64,000 bases of DNA from Acaryochloris sp. CCMEE 5410 (GCF_000238775.2 NZ_AFEJ02000001.1:2976001-3040000); one strand, 5' to 3'. Counted from the first letter of the stretch, positions 49,673-58,454 are shown. A program made the numbers and translations. Notes: generated from the letters alone by a model not told the origin.

Positions 49673-50248
49673 GTGACCATTCACCTACATTGCGATAGTT
49701 CAGACGCTTGGCTGCAAACGGTTCTGGCAGACTTTGATACCTTCCTGCTCGATCATGCCGCCAATGAGAAAAAAGCCTCTGGGGTCGCCCTCAATCTTGC
49801 TGCCCACTATCCCGACAAGCCAGACTTAGTGGCGGCCATGATTGACTTAGCCATTGAGGAGTTGAGCCATTATCGCGATGTCTTCAAATTAATCCGAGAG
49901 CGCCACTTAACTATTCCTCCCGATGCCAAAGACCCCTACGTTAATCAACTACGAGGTCTGATTCGTAAAGGCTCCGAAAACTACTTTCTCGATCGCCTCC
50001 TAGTCGCCGGAATTATTGAGGCTCGGGGCCTAGAACGCTTCACTAAAATTTCTCTAGCTTTGCCGAGTGGACCGTTACAAGGCTTTTACCAAGCCATTGC
50101 CCATTCAGAAGCCAGACATGCAAACTTATTTTTCAAACTCGCAGAACAATATTGTCCAAATGCAGCCCTACAGGCTCGTCTAGATGAACTCTTAGCGACT
50201 GAAATGAAGATTTTGAATCAATTACCCCATCGGGCCATGCTGCATTAG
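49673..50248 (+). CDS. miaE: tRNA-(ms2io6A37) hydroxylase
   Basis: A 191-residue non-haem diiron enzyme that hydroxylates the isopentenyl group of modified adenosine 37 in tRNA. The four-helix-bundle ligands are visible: Glu in HAANEKKASG, Glu/His in AIEELSHYRDVF, Glu in IIEARGLERF and Glu/His in AHSEARHANLFFKL. The start is GTG 49673. Upstream is the right flank of the IS1-type element, so its promoter may have been separated from the HD gene by the insertion. Confidence 0.9.
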   Translation: MTIHLHCDSSDAWLQTVLADFDTFLLDHAANEKKASGVALNLAAHYPDKPDLVAAMIDLAIEELSHYRDVFKLIRERHLTIPPDAKDPYVNQLRGLIRKGSENYFLDRLLVAGIIEARGLERFTKISLALPSGPLQGFYQAIAHSEARHANLFFKLAEQYCPNAALQARLDELLATEMKILNQLPHRAMLH

Positions 50249-51065
50249 AGGTTGACGCGCATCCACCCAATCACTTCGCCATCTGGATTGAGATGCCTGA
50301 TTTATCGACTCTTGACTAGATAATGCCACTACCCCGCTAGATCGTCTCCACAGGTATTTTTTTGAACCATTCGTCCCACGGCTCTTTGACGAATCACTAG
50401 TGCACTGGCCACATCTCTCGGCATTGAAGCCTCACGGTTAGGGAAATCATGACAACGTCTACCAGTTGCTTTTTGACTGCATGCTTACAAGCTGGACATT
50501 CCTGGCTAGTGCAGCGTCAAGCTAAAAAATTAGGGTGGACGATTTTCAGGATGCTTTCTTTATAAGGCTTACCAGAGGTGCTTACCCTAAAATTAAGTCT
50601 TGACGATGCACTAGTAGGGGTTTAGGATACATCGGAGTAGACAGCAGTGCTAAAGCTGTAATGCTCTTATAGTATGGGCTTCAGACTATAAATCGCGCAC
50701 TTTTAAAGCCGCCAAAATCGATGTAATCTTTTCTCGGTATAGGTTTCAAAGAAATAACTTTTTCATTATTGATCTTTTCAGCAGCTAAAAGCCTTTGTGA
50801 CAGGTGCTTATAAGCTTTTAGCATGCATCTAAACTGCGTTTAGGGAGATGGCAACGAGCACTCGCACTTGCTGGTGAAAGTGATACATCATTTGCTGCCG
50901 CCGTAACACCGCCAAGCTCTGCAATTCTCAGAAACAAGCGGAGCCACAGAATCTCCATTATAAAAAATATCCAAATTATGATTTCGCAAAAAGCCTATTT
51001 ATCATTCTTTTACGAACAATTATGATGCGGACAAGGTTTCTCACGGATTGAAAGGAGGCATCGCA
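50249..51065. other. Gene-free stretch with MITE-like element
   Basis: About 800 bp between miaE and the dehydrogenase remnant. It contains the MITE-like element at 50507-50614 and a stray CTAGTGCACTGG at 50397 resembling that element's end. I see no gene, RNA or promoter I can defend in the rest. Confidence 0.5.
50507..50614. mobile_element. MITE-like element with TA target duplication
   Basis: A 108-bp element. The left end CTAGTGCAGCGTCAAG and the right end read inwards CTAGTGCATCGTCAAG differ at one base in 16, and TTAGGGT follows in both arms. The TA inside each CTAG is the likely target duplication of a Tc1/IS630-type transposase. No coding capacity. Confidence 0.7.
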
Positions 51066-51171
51066 ATGAAAACGATTGGTTATTCGGATGCAGGGCTAAT
51101 TTCAGCGAAAAATTCTCTTGTCGAATTTAGGGTAGATGCGCCTTAGCTCGGTCCCACTGATCGATTTGTGT
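51066..51171 (+). pseudogene. Remnant of a zinc-type alcohol dehydrogenase/quinone reductase
   Basis: After a good ribosome binding site (AAAGGAGG), an ATG opens MKTIGYSDAGLISAKNSLVE and continues FRVDAP, a TAG stop, then LGPTDRFV and TAA. The usual family N-terminus reads similarly with PELGP where the TAG now stands. Everything downstream of about residue 35 is lost. It sits directly before an intact member of the same superfamily, so it may mark replacement or recombination. Confidence 0.65.
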
Positions 51172-51216
51172 AAAAAAGCACTATGGACGAAATCATAACC
51201 AATTGGAGACTTAAAC

Positions 51217-52203
51217 ATGAAAGCAATGCTCATAAAATCGTACGGCGAAGATGCGACGTTTGAACCTGCAGAAATCGAAAAACCTCAAGTCAAAGCGGGA
51301 CATGTCCTCGTGAAGATCGCGGCGTCAAGCGTGAACACGGTCGATATGATGATCCGTACGATGGGAAAGGAGCTGCCACTTTCGCCCGATACGCCCGCGA
51401 TTCTGGGCATGGACTTCGCTGGGACGGTCGAGGCTGTTGGCGAGAATGTATCAACCTATTCTATTGGCGACGAAGTATACGGCTGTGCGGGTGGGCTGGC
51501 AGACTTACCAGGCACGCTGGCTGACTATATGGTGGCGGATGCCAACCTGATTGCCCATAAACCCAAAAACTTGTCGATGCGTGAAGCGGCTGCTTTGCCG
51601 CTGGTTGCCATTACTGCTTACGAAGGGCTAACCCGTGCGGGCATCAAGCAAGGTCAAAAAGTTCTCGTGCATGGAGGTTCTGGTGGCGTCGGCCATGTTG
51701 CTCTGCAACTAGCGAAACACTTTGGTGCCGACGTCTATTCCACAGGAGGTGGTGACAAACAGTTGGCCCTAATCGAACAACTGGGTGCAACCGGCATCAA
51801 CTACAAGACGGAATCGGTTGAACAGTACGTTGCCAAACACACGAATGGGAACGGTTTTGATTTGGTATTCGATTCTGTTGGGGGCGCCAACATGCTTAAT
51901 TCATTTGAAGCAGCAGCACTGAATGGTCAAGTGGCATCAACCGTTTCGCTGTGTGAGCTGGATTTGACGTTGGCTCACTTCAAAGGGTTATCACTGCATG
52001 TTGTGTTCATGCTCATTCCGATGCTGCACAACTACAAACGAGAACAACACGGGGAAATCCTTCGGAGCATAGCTCAGATTGTCGAGTCAGGCGGGTTAAA
52101 GCCCGTACTTGATGAGAAACGATATGCGCTCGAACAAGCAGGACAGGCCCATGCTCGTTTGGAAAGCCGACAAGCAATGGGCAAAGTTGTCATTGAAAAC
52201 TAA
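51217..52203 (+). CDS. Medium-chain dehydrogenase/reductase, quinone oxidoreductase-like
   Basis: A 328-residue NADPH-dependent MDR enzyme. It has the N-terminal substrate domain (SPDTPAILGMDFAGTVEAVG), the nucleotide motif GQKVLVHGGSGGVGHVALQLAKHFGADV and the catalytic-domain ending GQAHARLESRQAMGKVV. No zinc-binding cysteine cluster is seen, which fits the zeta-crystallin/quinone reductase branch. It is the first gene of a run of four same-strand genes (to 54665). A role in detoxifying reactive carbonyls or quinones is family inference. Confidence 0.82.
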   Translation: MKAMLIKSYGEDATFEPAEIEKPQVKAGHVLVKIAASSVNTVDMMIRTMGKELPLSPDTPAILGMDFAGTVEAVGENVSTYSIGDEVYGCAGGLADLPGTLADYMVADANLIAHKPKNLSMREAAALPLVAITAYEGLTRAGIKQGQKVLVHGGSGGVGHVALQLAKHFGADVYSTGGGDKQLALIEQLGATGINYKTESVEQYVAKHTNGNGFDLVFDSVGGANMLNSFEAAALNGQVASTVSLCELDLTLAHFKGLSLHVVFMLIPMLHNYKREQHGEILRSIAQIVESGGLKPVLDEKRYALEQAGQAHARLESRQAMGKVVIEN

Positions 52204-52265
52204 CGGGGGAAACTACTGACACAACTGAATTCTCGCCAATTTATTGAAAAAACAGGAGATACAGA

Positions 52266-53111
52266 ATGAACTACGACAATTTCACTACTCTCAACGTTAA
52301 AACTGAAAATGCGATCGCTTGGGTCACCTTCGACTATCCCCCGGTGAATGTTCAAGGTCTGCCCATGCTGGCCGATCTAAATAGCCTTGCGATATTGCTG
52401 GAACGAGATCGCGAAGTCAAAGTCGTTGTTTTTCAGTCAGCCCATCCAGAAATCTGGGTTTGCCACTACGACACAAACCTATTAAAAGATATGTCGACGG
52501 AAGCCGTCTCCCGCGAAGAAGCTAAGTTGCTGGATCTACAATCTGTTTGTGAACGCATCAGCAAGTTACCCCAAGCCACCATTGCCAAACTCGAAGGCTT
52601 CGCACGCGGTGGCGGTCATGAATTTGCACTCGCTTGTGATATGCGTTTCGCAGCACGGGGGAAATTTAAGTTTATGCAGATGGAAGTCGGCATGGGTATC
52701 TTGCCCTGCGGTGGTGGTGCATCCCGTATGGCGCGTCAGGTCGGTCTGGGTCGGGCATTGGAAATTATCCTCAGTGCCCGTGACTTTGATGCGGACGAAG
52801 CCGAAGCCTACGGCACAATCAACAAAGCACTCGAACCAGATGAAATAGGCCCCTATGTTGACCAGCTAGCCAAGCGTATTGCTAAATTCCCAGCAGAGTC
52901 CATCAATGCCTGTAAGCAGGCGGTTTATGAGTCCATTGACAAGCCAATTGATGAAGCCCTCAAGGCAGAAGCTTACTGGCTCTATCAAGCAACCAGCAAG
53001 ACCCCTGCCATTAAGCGTTTTACCATTGCTGATGAGAAAGGCATGGAGCATGACATGGAAAACCAGCGCAACTGGAATGATTTGGTTATGCAAGTTCAGG
53101 AAATAAACTAG
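52266..53111 (+). CDS. Enoyl-CoA hydratase/isomerase family protein
   Basis: A 281-residue crotonase-fold protein. The oxyanion-hole loop is AKLEGFARGGGHEFALACDM, and the active-site region QMEVGMGILPCGGGASRMAR keeps the Glu of hydratases. The stop overlaps the next start as TAGTG at 53109-53113. The acyl-CoA substrate is unknown; no thiolase or ligase is nearby. Confidence 0.82.
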   Translation: MNYDNFTTLNVKTENAIAWVTFDYPPVNVQGLPMLADLNSLAILLERDREVKVVVFQSAHPEIWVCHYDTNLLKDMSTEAVSREEAKLLDLQSVCERISKLPQATIAKLEGFARGGGHEFALACDMRFAARGKFKFMQMEVGMGILPCGGGASRMARQVGLGRALEIILSARDFDADEAEAYGTINKALEPDEIGPYVDQLAKRIAKFPAESINACKQAVYESIDKPIDEALKAEAYWLYQATSKTPAIKRFTIADEKGMEHDMENQRNWNDLVMQVQEIN

Positions 53112-53515
53112 TGAGCACTGAGCAAAATAAACAAATTGTCGACAAGTTTTTTGAGAAATTTTCTGCGGCAGATGTTGCAGGTGCCCTGGAATTGCTTGAT
53201 GATGCGGCCATTTGGCGAGCGATGGGGCGTGAAGGCGGCTTGCCCATGTCTGGTGAAATGGACAAGCCAATGATCGGTGAGTTGATTGAAAATGTTAAGT
53301 CAGCCTTTCCGGACGGAATGCGGTTAACGCCAACCGGTTGGACTGCCGAAGGCGATCGCGTCGCGCTCGAAATGGAGTCTTATGCCGTGAAGAGTAATGG
53401 AATTGTTTATAACAATTTCCATCACTTTCTAGTGGCTCTCTCCAACGGCAAAATTACTTCTCTTCGAGAGTATCTAGATACTCTTCATGTGAAGCAAGTA
53501 TTTATTGACAACTAA
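53111..53515 (+). CDS. SnoaL/NTF2-like small protein
   Basis: A 134-residue protein with GTG start overlapping the previous stop. It has the NTF2/ketosteroid-isomerase-like pattern: IVDKFFEKFSAADVAGALELLDDAAIW at the N-terminus, then a beta-sheet ending NNFHHFLVALSNGKITSLREYLDT. Such proteins are isomerases, hydratases or ligand-binding units; the activity here is not known. Coupling to the enoyl-CoA hydratase gene suggests a shared pathway. Confidence 0.75.
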   Translation: MSTEQNKQIVDKFFEKFSAADVAGALELLDDAAIWRAMGREGGLPMSGEMDKPMIGELIENVKSAFPDGMRLTPTGWTAEGDRVALEMESYAVKSNGIVYNNFHHFLVALSNGKITSLREYLDTLHVKQVFIDN

Positions 53516-53531
53516 CCGTATTAGGGTAATC

Positions 53532-53654
53532 ATAAACCGCTCTAATCTTGAAAGCCATGTTTTTTCTCGAAGAGCCACTTGACTGTAGTCATCGAACAGA
53601 GAGGCTTTCAGACAGTTTTCTAAAACTACAGGTTTCTATCTGAGAGCGGTTTAT
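53532..53654. repeat. 123-bp inverted-repeat element
   Basis: Perfect 12-bp terminal inverted repeats ATAAACCGCTCT (53532-53543) and AGAGCGGTTTAT (53643-53654) enclose a non-coding segment with a second inner pair, GAAAGCC and GGCTTTC. It fills almost the entire gap between the SnoaL-like and luciferase-like genes. No clear target duplication was found, so it could be a MITE or a structured transcript element. Confidence 0.55.
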
Positions 53655-53690
53655 CCCTGATCACCAAAGCACTTGTGAAGGGAGTCTACC

Positions 53691-54665
53691 ATGCTCAAAT
53701 CTATCGAAAAAAACCAGTTCAAACCGATTAATCGGGGATACAATTCCGTATTTCATTCTAATCGATTAAGCCTTGGCCTGGTAGTGCCTATCGAGACTTA
53801 TGGAATGGGGGCTGTGCCAACAATGAAAGATCATATTGAACGGGTGCAGCTGGTGGAAAAACTTGGGTTCTCTGCGGTCTGGTTACGGGACGTTCCTTTT
53901 AACGTACCCTCATTTGGAGATGCTGGTCAGACTTACGATCCGTTTGTTTATTTAGGCTTACTAGCTGGTCAGACTGAAAAAATTGCCCTGGGGGTTGCTA
54001 GCGTTATCTTACCGTTGAGACATCCCGCTCATGTTGCTAAAGCTGCTGCCACTGCCGATGTGCTATCTGGAGGGAGGGTGATTCTTGGGGTGGCTTCAGG
54101 CGATCGCCCTGAGGAATATCCCGCTCTTAATTTATCCTATAGCGATCGCGGTAAACGGTTTCGCGAGAGTTTTGAGTATATCCAGCGCATGAGCGAGAAT
54201 ACACCAGTTTTCGAGAATAGTTATGGCAAGCCTTACGGTGGCATGGATATGTTACCCAAACCAGCATCTGGGAAACTACCACTGTTAATTACAGGAGGCA
54301 GCCAACAAGAGACTAACTGGATCGCCCAAAATGGAGACGGTTGGATGCTCTTTCCCCGCAATACGGCAATGCAAGCCCAAATAATTGCTGATTGGCGATC
54401 GCAAATCACCGCAGCAGGGAGACTCAATCAACCTGTGATGGAACCGCTGTATGTAGATCTGGTAGAAGATCCCGATACTCCTCCTTTACCAATTCATCTA
54501 GGGCTAAGGTTGGGAGTTAAACACCTGAAAAGTTATCTCAAGTCCCGCCAGGCAATCGGCATTAATCACGTCGCCCTCAACCTGCGCTTTAACAAGGCCG
54601 ATGTGACCACAACTCTAAAAAAACTGGCAGATGATATATTGCCAGACTTTAGTAATTGGAAATAA
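53691..54665 (+). CDS. LLM-class flavin-dependent oxidoreductase
   Basis: A 324-residue bacterial-luciferase-like TIM-barrel protein. Recognisable parts are LGLVVPIETYGMGAVPTMKD, the GFSAVWLRDVPF strand, TEKIALGVASVILPLRHPAHVAKAAA, GGRVILGVASGDRPEEYPAL and LITGGSQQETNWIAQNGDGW. The enzyme likely uses reduced flavin and oxygen on an unknown substrate. A second, decayed copy of its C-terminus lies at 58322-58432. Confidence 0.83.
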   Translation: MLKSIEKNQFKPINRGYNSVFHSNRLSLGLVVPIETYGMGAVPTMKDHIERVQLVEKLGFSAVWLRDVPFNVPSFGDAGQTYDPFVYLGLLAGQTEKIALGVASVILPLRHPAHVAKAAATADVLSGGRVILGVASGDRPEEYPALNLSYSDRGKRFRESFEYIQRMSENTPVFENSYGKPYGGMDMLPKPASGKLPLLITGGSQQETNWIAQNGDGWMLFPRNTAMQAQIIADWRSQITAAGRLNQPVMEPLYVDLVEDPDTPPLPIHLGLRLGVKHLKSYLKSRQAIGINHVALNLRFNKADVTTTLKKLADDILPDFSNWK

Positions 54666-54683
54666 TTGACGCGGCTAAAACCA

Positions 54684-54715
54684 TGTCAAAAACAATTTTG
54701 ATTACAGGGACTTAT
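54684..54715 (+). pseudogene. First codons of a lost short-chain dehydrogenase, cut by IS630
   Basis: ATG 54684 begins MSKTILITGT, the typical N-terminus of SDR enzymes just before the glycine-rich cofactor loop. The IS630 element enters at 54718. Removing it puts a TAG two codons later and no further SDR sequence follows, so the gene had already lost its body before the insertion. Confidence 0.5.
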
Positions 54716-54717
54716 AC

Positions 54718-55857
54718 CAAATCCGACTCATTAACTCCCGAAATATCTTATCTGTCAAGCTGGCCACCAATGGTAGTGAGTGAGAGCTTTAATGTCTGAT
54801 TGCATGGTCATTAAAGTTCGACAGCGCTGCTCGAGCACATCTTCCAACTCATCCAGGGTCTCAAAGCATCGATTGGCCAGTGGTTCGTCCGCTAGCCGCC
54901 ACAACCGTTCAGCGGGCTGTAGCTCTGGAGAATAGGGGGGTAAAACCTTCAGATGAATGCCAGGTGGCACCACCCGATTCTTACAGGTATGCCATCCGGC
55001 TCCATCGAGAACGAGAAGAATCTGTTTGTGCTTTCCCGCTCCAACTTGCTGAGCAAAGCTTTGTAGGGCTTGATTAAACCATTCTCCATTGACCCGAGGC
55101 AGAATGAACCATTCGGTATTGCCAGTTGCGGGATGAACGAATCCGTATAGATAGGTCCATTCATAGCGATGGTCCACCTCAGCAATTGGACGCTGACCCA
55201 CAGGCGCCCAAATCTTTCGAATAATGGGTTTAAGGCCTAAACGATGTTCATCAAAAGACCAAACTTCGACCTGAGCATTAGGGTAGCGTCGCTCCAATTC
55301 TGCTTTGTACTCAGGCAGTTTTTTAAAAGCGGCTTGGGCCTCTGGTTCACCTTTACGGTGGTGAGGACGTGGGCATTGCAGGGACTGCTCCAATCGCTTG
55401 AGATAGTCCCAACCTCGTTGGGGCCAAACCTTATCGACTCCTGTCATCTGAGCAATGACCTGGGCTACTTTAGGTCCGTTCCATAGACCACCGTCGGCGG
55501 GTGGGGTTTGTAGACGAGTCAACAATTGTGCACATTGGTCTTGAGTCAGAAGACTGCGAGATTGATGAGGTCGCTTATCTTTGCGTCGGTTGCGTAACCC
55601 ATGGGCGCCATTGTGGTTATACTCCCTGACGATTTCTCGAGCGTAATCGTAGTTGAGACCGACCACTTGGGCTGCTTGAGTTAGCGTTGTTTGCTCACTG
55701 ACGAGCCATAGTAGATGCCAGCGGCGCGATTCTACTGGGTCTTGGCTGGCTCGATAATGAGACTTCAGCTCCTCGGGCGAAAAATGAGGTTCGAGATATA
55801 GTTTTCTTGGCATTCTCTAATTATGTATTATATCGGAGTTATATAAATCGGATTTGG
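54718..55857 (-). mobile_element. IS630-family insertion sequence
   Basis: A 1140-bp element flanked by TA at 54716-54717 and 55858-55859, the classic IS630/Tc1 target duplication. The inverted ends both begin CCAAATCCGA, followed by a shared AACTCC a few bases in. The single transposase frame is intact, so the copy may be active. Confidence 0.85.
54755..55813 (-). CDS. IS630-family transposase
   Basis: An intact 352-residue DDE transposase in a single frame. The N-terminal helix-turn-helix region includes TLTQAAQVVGLNYDYAREIV. The catalytic core shows VWSFDEHRLGLKP (first Asp), LLVLDGAGWHTCKN (second Asp) and LPPYSPELQPAERLWRLAD (final Glu). No frameshift is needed, unlike many two-frame IS630 copies. 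Confidence 0.92.
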   Translation of the reverse strand: MPRKLYLEPHFSPEELKSHYRASQDPVESRRWHLLWLVSEQTTLTQAAQVVGLNYDYAREIVREYNHNGAHGLRNRRKDKRPHQSRSLLTQDQCAQLLTRLQTPPADGGLWNGPKVAQVIAQMTGVDKVWPQRGWDYLKRLEQSLQCPRPHHRKGEPEAQAAFKKLPEYKAELERRYPNAQVEVWSFDEHRLGLKPIIRKIWAPVGQRPIAEVDHRYEWTYLYGFVHPATGNTEWFILPRVNGEWFNQALQSFAQQVGAGKHKQILLVLDGAGWHTCKNRVVPPGIHLKVLPPYSPELQPAERLWRLADEPLANRCFETLDELEDVLEQRCRTLMTMQSDIKALTHYHWWPA

Positions 55858-55907
55858 TATTAGGTATTCTACCTGTTTAAATATTTGCGCCATAACTGTT
55901 AAACTTT

Positions 55908-56528
55908 ATGCCTTTACCCAAGAAAAACTATTTCTCTTCTCTTGTAGCTCGGGATCCCCATGAACCTTATCGCGCTGCTACTCAACTAGAACTACTTTTT
56001 GATTTAGTAGTAGTAATTGCGATCGCAACTTCAGCCCATGGATTGACTCATGAGTTAAGTGAAGGTCATTTTGTGATGGGGATTATCAAATTTCTCCTAG
56101 CCTTTTTTATTTTGTGGTGGCCTTGGAATTTATTTACCTGGTTTGCCAGTGGCTTTGATAACGATGATGCTGCTTATCGTATCAATGTGATGGTGATGAT
56201 GATTGGCATTATGTTGGTGGCAGCCAGTATTCCTACTATTTTTCAAGGTGGAGAAATCGTCTATGGATTTATTGGCTATCTGATTTTGCGAAGTGCCGCT
56301 GCTGTTTTATGGCTAAGAATTAAAGACAAGAGTCCTCAACTAAAAGTTACGGTGCAAAGGAATGTCATAGGACAAATAATAATTCAGAGTTTTTGGGCAT
56401 ACATCGTCTTTATGACAGAGCCTTGGAGCATGATATTTTTTATTTTAGTAGCAATTGCTATTGCTGCAGAACTCTTTCTGGGAGCGTGTCACTTCTTTGA
56501 GAGGAAAATGATAATTGATCTTAGATGA
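55908..56528 (+). pseudogene. ltrA: ltrA-like membrane protein gene, 5' part
   Basis: This is the N-terminal half of a low-temperature-requirement-A-like membrane protein: RDPHEPYRAATQLELLFDLVVVIAIATSAHGLTHEL, then several membrane helices. Host sequence ends at 56479. The remaining codons to the stop at 56526-56528 come from the inserted ISKra4-type element. Joining 55908-56479 to 57651-58272 gives 398 codons in frame through AELFLPWYAGQAKNTPWH, so the gene was intact before the insertion. LtrA function is poorly understood. Confidence 0.85.
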
Positions 56529-57641
56529 TCCCTCTTATTGACTATGACACCAGAAGAAGAACAAGAATTCAATGCTTGCGTCACACGCATTTCAGAACTG
56601 CTGTATCAAGACTCCCAATCCCAGTCTCTGCCCATGAAGACTTTGGCAGAGATTGAATGCACCGTTCGGACTCAACTGCAAACTCATGTGTCGCCTCAAA
56701 TGGGTCTTTTTTATCGACCAAGTTAGCCCGCCAGATGTCGGAGAATATCGACGGACCTTAAAAAGCATTCTGGGCAAACTCAACCTCACTCGGACCCAAG
56801 CAACAGCCCTCAAGGTCAAGCCCAACAGTCAGTTAAGCCCCTACTTAGAGATGTGCGCCCTGCGTATTAGTGCCAATGTTTCCTATGCCCATGCATCAGA
56901 GGATCTAGCAGTTTAACGGGTATCACAGTCAGCTCCAAAACGCAGCAGCGTCTCGTTCATCGTCAAACCTTCAGTCCACCCTCTTTGACGCAAGGAGTCA
57001 CTCAGCTCAGCTTAGATGGGGGCAATATTCGGTTGATTACTCCAAAAGGGGAACCCTGCCACTGGCGTGGTTATAAAGCAGTTCGCATCAATGGCGATAG
57101 GGTTGGCTTGGCCTACTATCAAGACCATACTTCCCTCTGCCTGGCGGTGAACCGCTTCAGATTTGCTGCAAGGGTTTACTGTCTTGGGGATGGTCATGTT
57201 GGGATTTGGAAGCTTTACCGACAGATGAGACTGCCAACTCAACAGGAGCAGATCCTAGACTGGTTCCACTTGATGGAGAATTTACATAAAGTCGGTGGGT
57301 CACTCAAACGGCTGCAGCAAGCTGAAACCTTTTTGTGGAGAGGGAAGATTGATGAGGCCATCGATTTGTTCTGTGGTTTGAGCAAACCTCAGGCTAAACG
57401 GTTCTGTCAGTATTTGCGAGACCACCGAGAGCGGATTCCCAACTATGGTTACTATCAAGCTGAGGGAATACCCATTGGCTCTGGTGCCGTTGAGTCGCTT
57501 GTTAAGCAAATTGACCGAAGGACAAAGATTTCAGGTGCGCAATGGCAAGAAAAACATATCCCCAAAGTCCTAGCTCATCGCTGTGCCTATCTCAATCGAC
57601 AACTTGACTCTATTTTTCTCCTGAAAAAGTGACACGCTCCC
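56480..57641 (+). mobile_element. ISKra4-family insertion sequence inside ltrA
   Basis: A 1162-bp element with terminal inverted repeats beginning GGGAGCGTGTCACTT at both ends. It is flanked by a perfect 9-bp duplication ACTCTTTCT at 56471-56479 and 57642-57650. The insertion is recent by this criterion. It differs in sequence and ends from the decayed ISKra4-type element at 19.8-21.3 kb. Confidence 0.9.
56538..57632 (+). pseudogene. ISKra4-family transposase with two frame breaks
   Basis: Three segments of one transposase. The first break is at a T6 run near 56710 (expected QMGLFIDQVSPPDVGEYRR), needing one base fewer or two more. The second is near 56912, where GCAGTTTAACG lacks a T (expected EDLAVLTGITVSSKTQQR). 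The segment from 56985 carries LSLDGGNIRL, a core LGDGHVGIW and the C-terminal GIPIGSGAVESLVKQIDRR with ISGAQW. The net span of 1095 bp equals 365 codons after one deletion and one insertion. Programmed slippage at the T6 run is a possibility for the first break. Confidence 0.78.
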
Positions 57642-57650
57642 ACTCTTTCT

Positions 57651-58272
57651 TCCATGGTATGCAGGACAAGCAAAAAATACTCCCTGGCATCGTCACCATG
57701 TTATTGAACGTTTTGGTTTACTGAATATTATTGTTTTAGGAGAGATTTTACTGAGTAGCGTTCATGCTATTGAAACATCCACTAGTAGTAGCTTTAATTT
57801 TTCTCTGATGATTCTAGCAATCAGCAGTGCAGCGATCTCTTTCACTATGTGGTGGCTTTATTTTTGTGAAGAAGAGCATTTAGAAAGTATAGAAAATAAA
57901 CGTACTTTTGTTTGGGCATATGGTCATTTCATCGTTTTTGCCTCTGGAGCAGCCACTGGGGCGGGCTTAAGCTTAATGGCAGAACTTATGAGCGCGACAC
58001 ATCATGAAGGAAAACATCTTTCACCAGAAACTGCAGCTTGGGCAGTTACAATTCCTCTAGCTTTATACGTAATCGGTTTATGGTTAGTACGAGATCGCTA
58101 TCAATTAAATAATTTTAATGGCTCCTGCTTACTCTTTTTTGCTTTATTGATTTGCTTAAGTGCATTGTTACCCTATCAGCCAATTTTTTCATTAGTCTTA
58201 TTAATTGCTTGTCTATTCTTTAGGTTAAACGTTGCTAATAATTCTGAAGCGAAACTAAAAATCCAAGAATAA
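57651..58272 (+). pseudogene. ltrA: ltrA-like membrane protein gene, 3' part
   Basis: This is the C-terminal half of the ltrA-like gene cut by the ISKra4-type element. It opens with PWYAGQAKNTPWHRHHVIER and continues with the helices FGLLNIIVLGEILLSS, SLMILAISSAAISFTMWWLYF and others to the stop at 58270-58272. The next available ATG in this frame (57808) lies inside the domain, so an independent product is unlikely to be functional. Confidence 0.82.
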
Positions 58273-58321
58273 CCCTAAACCATAGAAAGTGAAAAAAAGT
58301 TGGTGTAACTTTCAGGATTAA

Positions 58322-58432
58322 GTGGGGTTAGTCGAAAATTATGTTGTACTGAATATGCGCTTTAATAAAGCTGATAGTGAGACAACGTTAAAACGTCTGG
58401 AGAATAACATACTGTTAACCCTCACTAAATAA
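58322..58432 (+). pseudogene. C-terminal remnant of a second luciferase-like oxidoreductase
   Basis: The frame from 58322 reads VGLVENYVVLNMRFNKADSE and ends LLTLTK with TAA at 58430-58432. It aligns with the end of the intact oxidoreductase at 53691-54665 (INHVALNLRFNKADVTTTL). Only the last 36 codons remain. Its position after ltrA suggests that an ancestral duplication once flanked this gene. Confidence 0.7.
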
Positions 58433-58454
58433 AAGATACAAGGCTATCTGAACA

